A stretch of 64,000 nt of DNA, taken from positions 99,192,580 to 99,256,579 of the forward strand of contig CM071595.1 in assembly GCA_036435485.1 (NCBI GenBank), written 5' to 3'. Below the pieces are notes generated by a model that did not search any database, was not told where the DNA came from, and saw nothing but the letters and a program-made list of their open reading frames with translations. Source of the DNA: Saposhnikovia divaricata (taxonomy: Eukaryota; Streptophyta; Magnoliopsida; Apiales; Apiaceae). The first letter of the stretch is position 1. Every line of letters begins with the position of its first letter. The position numbers and the translations under genes are program-made. Below are positions 63,061-64,000 of the stretch, piece after piece.

Positions 63061-64000
63061 TTGACATTCGTACGGTTGGATCGTTCAAAAATATTTTTTA
63101 AAAAATAGAAACAATAATCCGTGACAAAGCACTTGTTACGAGTCATATTAAAAATAGTAGTGATCTACTAAGATCTCCGATCAAATTAATTTTTTATTTT
63201 CTGTAACTTTGGGAATATCATCATATTAGATATATATTGACATCCGTACGGTTGGATCGTCCAAAAATATTTTTTAAAAATAGAAACAATAATCCGTGAC
63301 AAAGCACTAGTTTCGAGTCATATTAAAAATAGTAGTGATCTACTAAGATCTCCGAACAAATTAATTTTTTATTTTCTGTAACTTTGGGAATATCATCATA
63401 TTAGATATATATTGACATCCGTACGGTTGGATCGTTCAAAAATATTTTTTAAAAAATAGAAACAATAATCCGTGACAAAGCACTTGTTACGAGTCATATT
63501 AAAAATAGTAGTGATCTACTAAGATCTCCTATCAAATTAATTTTTTATTTTCTGAAACTTTGGGAATATCATCATATTAGATATATATTGACATCCGTAC
63601 GGTTGGATCATTCAAAAATATTTTTTAAAAATAGAAACAATAATCCGTGACAAAGCACTAGTTACGAGTCATTTTAAAAATAGTAGTGATCTACTAAGAT
63701 CTGAGATCAAATTAATTTTTTATTTTCTGTAACTTTAGGAATATCATCATATTAGATATATATTGACATCCGTAAGGTTGGATCGTTCAAAAATATTTTT
63801 TAAAATAGAAACAATAATCCGTGACAAAGCACTAGTTACGAGTCATATTAAAAATAGTAGTGATCTACTAAGATCTCCGATCAAATTAATTTTTTATTTT
63901 CTGAAACTTTGGGAATATAATCATATTAGATATATATTGACATCCGTAAGGTTGGATCGTTCAAAAATATTTTTTAAAAAATAGAAACAATAATCCGTGA
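62534..64000. repeat. Right-edge monomers with 9-monomer (1,579-bp) repeat
   Basis: After the A-B-C/E island come an F-like monomer with 'cacttgtt', a 'gtcc' monomer with 'ccgaacaaatt', then 'cacttgtt/cctatc', H and I. The last three repeat 61835-62357 at 1,579 bp, including the 174-bp I monomer with 'gaatataatc'. The window stops inside the next monomer at 'aataatccgtga'. Confidence 0.82.
62886..63060. repeat. C/E hybrid monomer
   Basis: The 5' part is C ('ccgtaaggttgtttcg'). The 3' part is E ('ctacttag' and 'gatcaatt', the macro-HOR form of E). The monomer after it is an F-like copy starting 'gacattcg', as normally follows E. Exchange between C and E would remove D and the parts on either side of it. 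Confidence 0.82.

Larger units (their letters stand above)
1..64000. repeat. Satellite DNA array, ~175-bp monomer, whole window
   Basis: Every part of the window is a head-to-tail copy of one AT-rich monomer of 174-177 bp. The motifs 'ttgacatcc', 'aataatccgtgac', 'gtagtgatctac' and 'ctttgggaatatcatc' recur about every 175 bases, which gives about 365 copies. All copies run in the same direction; I saw no inverted block, no spacer and no inserted element. Monomers at both ends are cut, so the array extends beyond the window. The monomer length is close to one nucleosome, as in many centromeric satellites of plants and animals. Subtelomeric, pericentromeric or B-chromosome origin is also possible. 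The family is not one I recognise. Confidence 0.99.

Noticed and set aside
511..63984. Sixteen open reading frames of 73-79 codons on the + strand, starting at 'ttgacatcc'
   Set aside because: They are satellite read-through. All begin with TTG, not ATG. They stay open only where a monomer is 174 or 177 bp, so that the frame is kept into the next copy; in normal 175- and 176-bp copies the frame shifts to a stop. The peptides start and end with the same residues because they cross one monomer boundary. No start context, codon bias or conserved family is seen.
1..64000. CRISPR array
   Set aside because: There are no short repeats with unique spacers; the entire 175-bp unit repeats with no variable spacer, and no cas genes are present.
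1..64000. Known plant centromere families (Arabidopsis 178-bp, Brassica 176-bp, rice 155-bp types)
   Set aside because: The length is similar to some of them, but I do not recognise their sequence motifs in this monomer. I cannot assign a family or species without a database search.
1..64000. Telomere or subtelomere signature
   Set aside because: I saw no TTTAGGG, TTAGGG or TTAGG tandem runs in either strand, so nothing ties this window to a chromosome end.
1..64000. Prokaryotic origin (repeat iterons or plasmid replication origin)
   Set aside because: Iterons are about 20 bp and occur in small numbers beside a replication gene. A 64-kb array of 175-bp units without genes is not known from bacterial plasmids or phages and fits eukaryotic satellite DNA.

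Overview
The window is one uninterrupted array of a eukaryotic satellite DNA. The monomer is about 175 bp, about 28% GC by hand count, and runs head to tail in one orientation from base 1 to base 64000, giving roughly 365 copies. I see no protein-coding gene, RNA gene, transposon, CRISPR array or unique flanking sequence. The array begins and ends in mid-monomer, so it continues on both sides. A nucleosome-length, AT-rich monomer in a long array organised into higher-order repeats (HORs) is what centromeric or pericentromeric satellites of plants and animals look like. I cannot name the family or species, and centromere function is an inference from form only.

Monomers are numbered here from the conserved 'ttgacatcc'. 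The parts in order are: an 8-bp palindrome CCGTACGG (variant CCGTAAGG); a GATC box; a 20-bp run of only A and T; 'aataatccgtgac'; an ACTAGT box; a perfect 6-bp dyad TAGTAG-TGAT-CTACTA; AGATCT; an 18-bp A/T run; and 'ctttgggaatatcatcat'. Length varies from 174 to 177 bp almost entirely in the first A/T run. A few diagnostic positions sort monomers into recurring classes, and the order of classes shows the HOR structure.

Layout. 1-3668: older-looking monomers with an 8-monomer (1,404-bp) partial HOR. 3669-11216: a segmental duplication at a 4,036-bp offset (23 monomers), with extra 3- and 2-monomer expansions in the left copy. 11217-18700: a mosaic with 8-monomer and 4-monomer local duplications and short monomers carrying a 15-bp deletion. 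18701-38527: a clear 10-monomer HOR (1,756 bp, classes A to J here) with expanded, contracted and hybrid-junction variants. 38528-50097: three macro-units of 23-24 monomers (about 4.03-4.21 kb), each holding a 7-monomer module in two alternating versions. 50098-57628: a 21-monomer tandem duplication (3,677 bp) sharing many private variants, with islands of the 10-mer classes inside it. 57629-64000: 19-monomer (about 3,330 bp) and 9-monomer (1,579 bp) duplications.

The clearest signal is a record of unequal crossing over. Hybrid monomers of type E/J and the reciprocal type J/E appear in different HOR copies, and each explains a 5-monomer contraction or expansion of the 10-mer. The short open reading frames in this DNA are by-products of monomers whose length happens to divide by three and are not annotated as genes. 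All coordinates and classes were read by eye; boundaries may be off by a few bases.
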